From assembly GCA_046703545.1 (NCBI GenBank), contig JBJKSX010000015.1, forward strand, positions 1-5,038: a stretch of 5,038 bases of DNA. Direction: 5' to 3'. This document shows, in pieces, positions 5,017 through 5,038 of this stretch (positions are counted from its first letter, which is position 1; every line of letters begins with the position of its first letter). A program made the translations under genes and the position numbers. The notes below the pieces were generated by a model. That model ran no database searches and was not told the origin of the DNA. It was given only the letters and a program-made list of their open reading frames with translations. The DNA comes from JAJZOM01 sp046703545 (GTDB lineage: Archaea > Thermoplasmatota > Thermoplasmata > Thermoplasmatales > Thermoplasmataceae).

Positions 5017-5038
5017 AAAAAAATTAGAAAAACGCACA
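5017..5038. repeat. Direct repeat, right copy (A-run + TTAGAAAAACGCACA)
   Basis: This is the right-hand partner of the copy at 3914-3935, identical except at base 5028. It runs to the last base of the window, so its true right end is not visible and the repeat may be longer. Read on the minus strand it is T-rich at the end nearest mntA and could also serve as terminator of a minus-strand gene lying beyond the window. Confidence 0.6.

Noticed and set aside
3914..5038. Insertion sequence or transposon explanation for the repeat pair
   Set aside because: There is no transposase or recombinase gene and no terminal inverted repeats inside the window. A 22-bp imperfect direct repeat is also long for most target-site duplications, so no mobile element is called.
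1..5038. CRISPR array, tRNA or rRNA
   Set aside because: No regularly spaced repeats, cloverleaf-forming segments with conserved TpsiC bases, or rRNA-like sequence were seen on either strand.

Overview
The window looks archaeal, most likely from the order Thermoplasmatales or a close relative. This is inferred from TATA-box promoters about 25-35 bp upstream of starts, GTGA/GAGG-type ribosome binding sites, heavy use of AGG for Arg and ATA for Ile, very short intergenic gaps, oligo-T termination and a membrane-transport-rich gene set. No rRNA or other phylogenetic marker is present, so the lineage is a suggestion only.

Layout, left to right. (1) Bases 1-131 hold the last 42 residues of a plus-strand gene that resembles the C-terminus of an Mrp/NBP35-type Fe-S carrier ATPase. 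(2) A 134-bp gap carries a T-rich stretch, a perfect CTGGCA-N5-TGCCAG inverted repeat and a TATA box. (3) A 467-residue, probably 14-TM drug/H+ antiporter-like MFS protein of DHA2 type follows. (4) After 59 bp comes a 261-residue ArsA/Get3-superfamily ATPase with an intact deviant Walker A motif but altered switch motifs. (5) After 91 bp comes a second, 12-TM MFS transporter of a different subfamily. (6) A 242-bp non-coding stretch follows, with an A-rich/ACGCACA repeat copy and a foldable segment. (7) On the minus strand lies a complete MntA-HepT (minimal nucleotidyltransferase / HEPN) toxin-antitoxin pair whose stop and start codons overlap in TAATG. (8) The window ends exactly on a second copy of the A-rich/ACGCACA repeat, so the toxin-antitoxin pair lies between two direct repeats 1103 bp apart.

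How the genes may work together: the three plus-strand genes have the same orientation and alternate transporter, ATPase, transporter. A soluble ArsA-like ATPase between two exporters is suggestive of efflux, but there is no ArsB, ArsR or other resistance marker, so a functional link is inference. The MntA-HepT module is convergent to this cluster, appears lower in GC in sampled rows, and has all the expected catalytic and modification residues. It reads as an intact accessory defence/stability cassette. The points most worth following are the flanking direct repeats, the variant ATPase and the shared TGGCA/TGCC inverted motif in two promoter regions.
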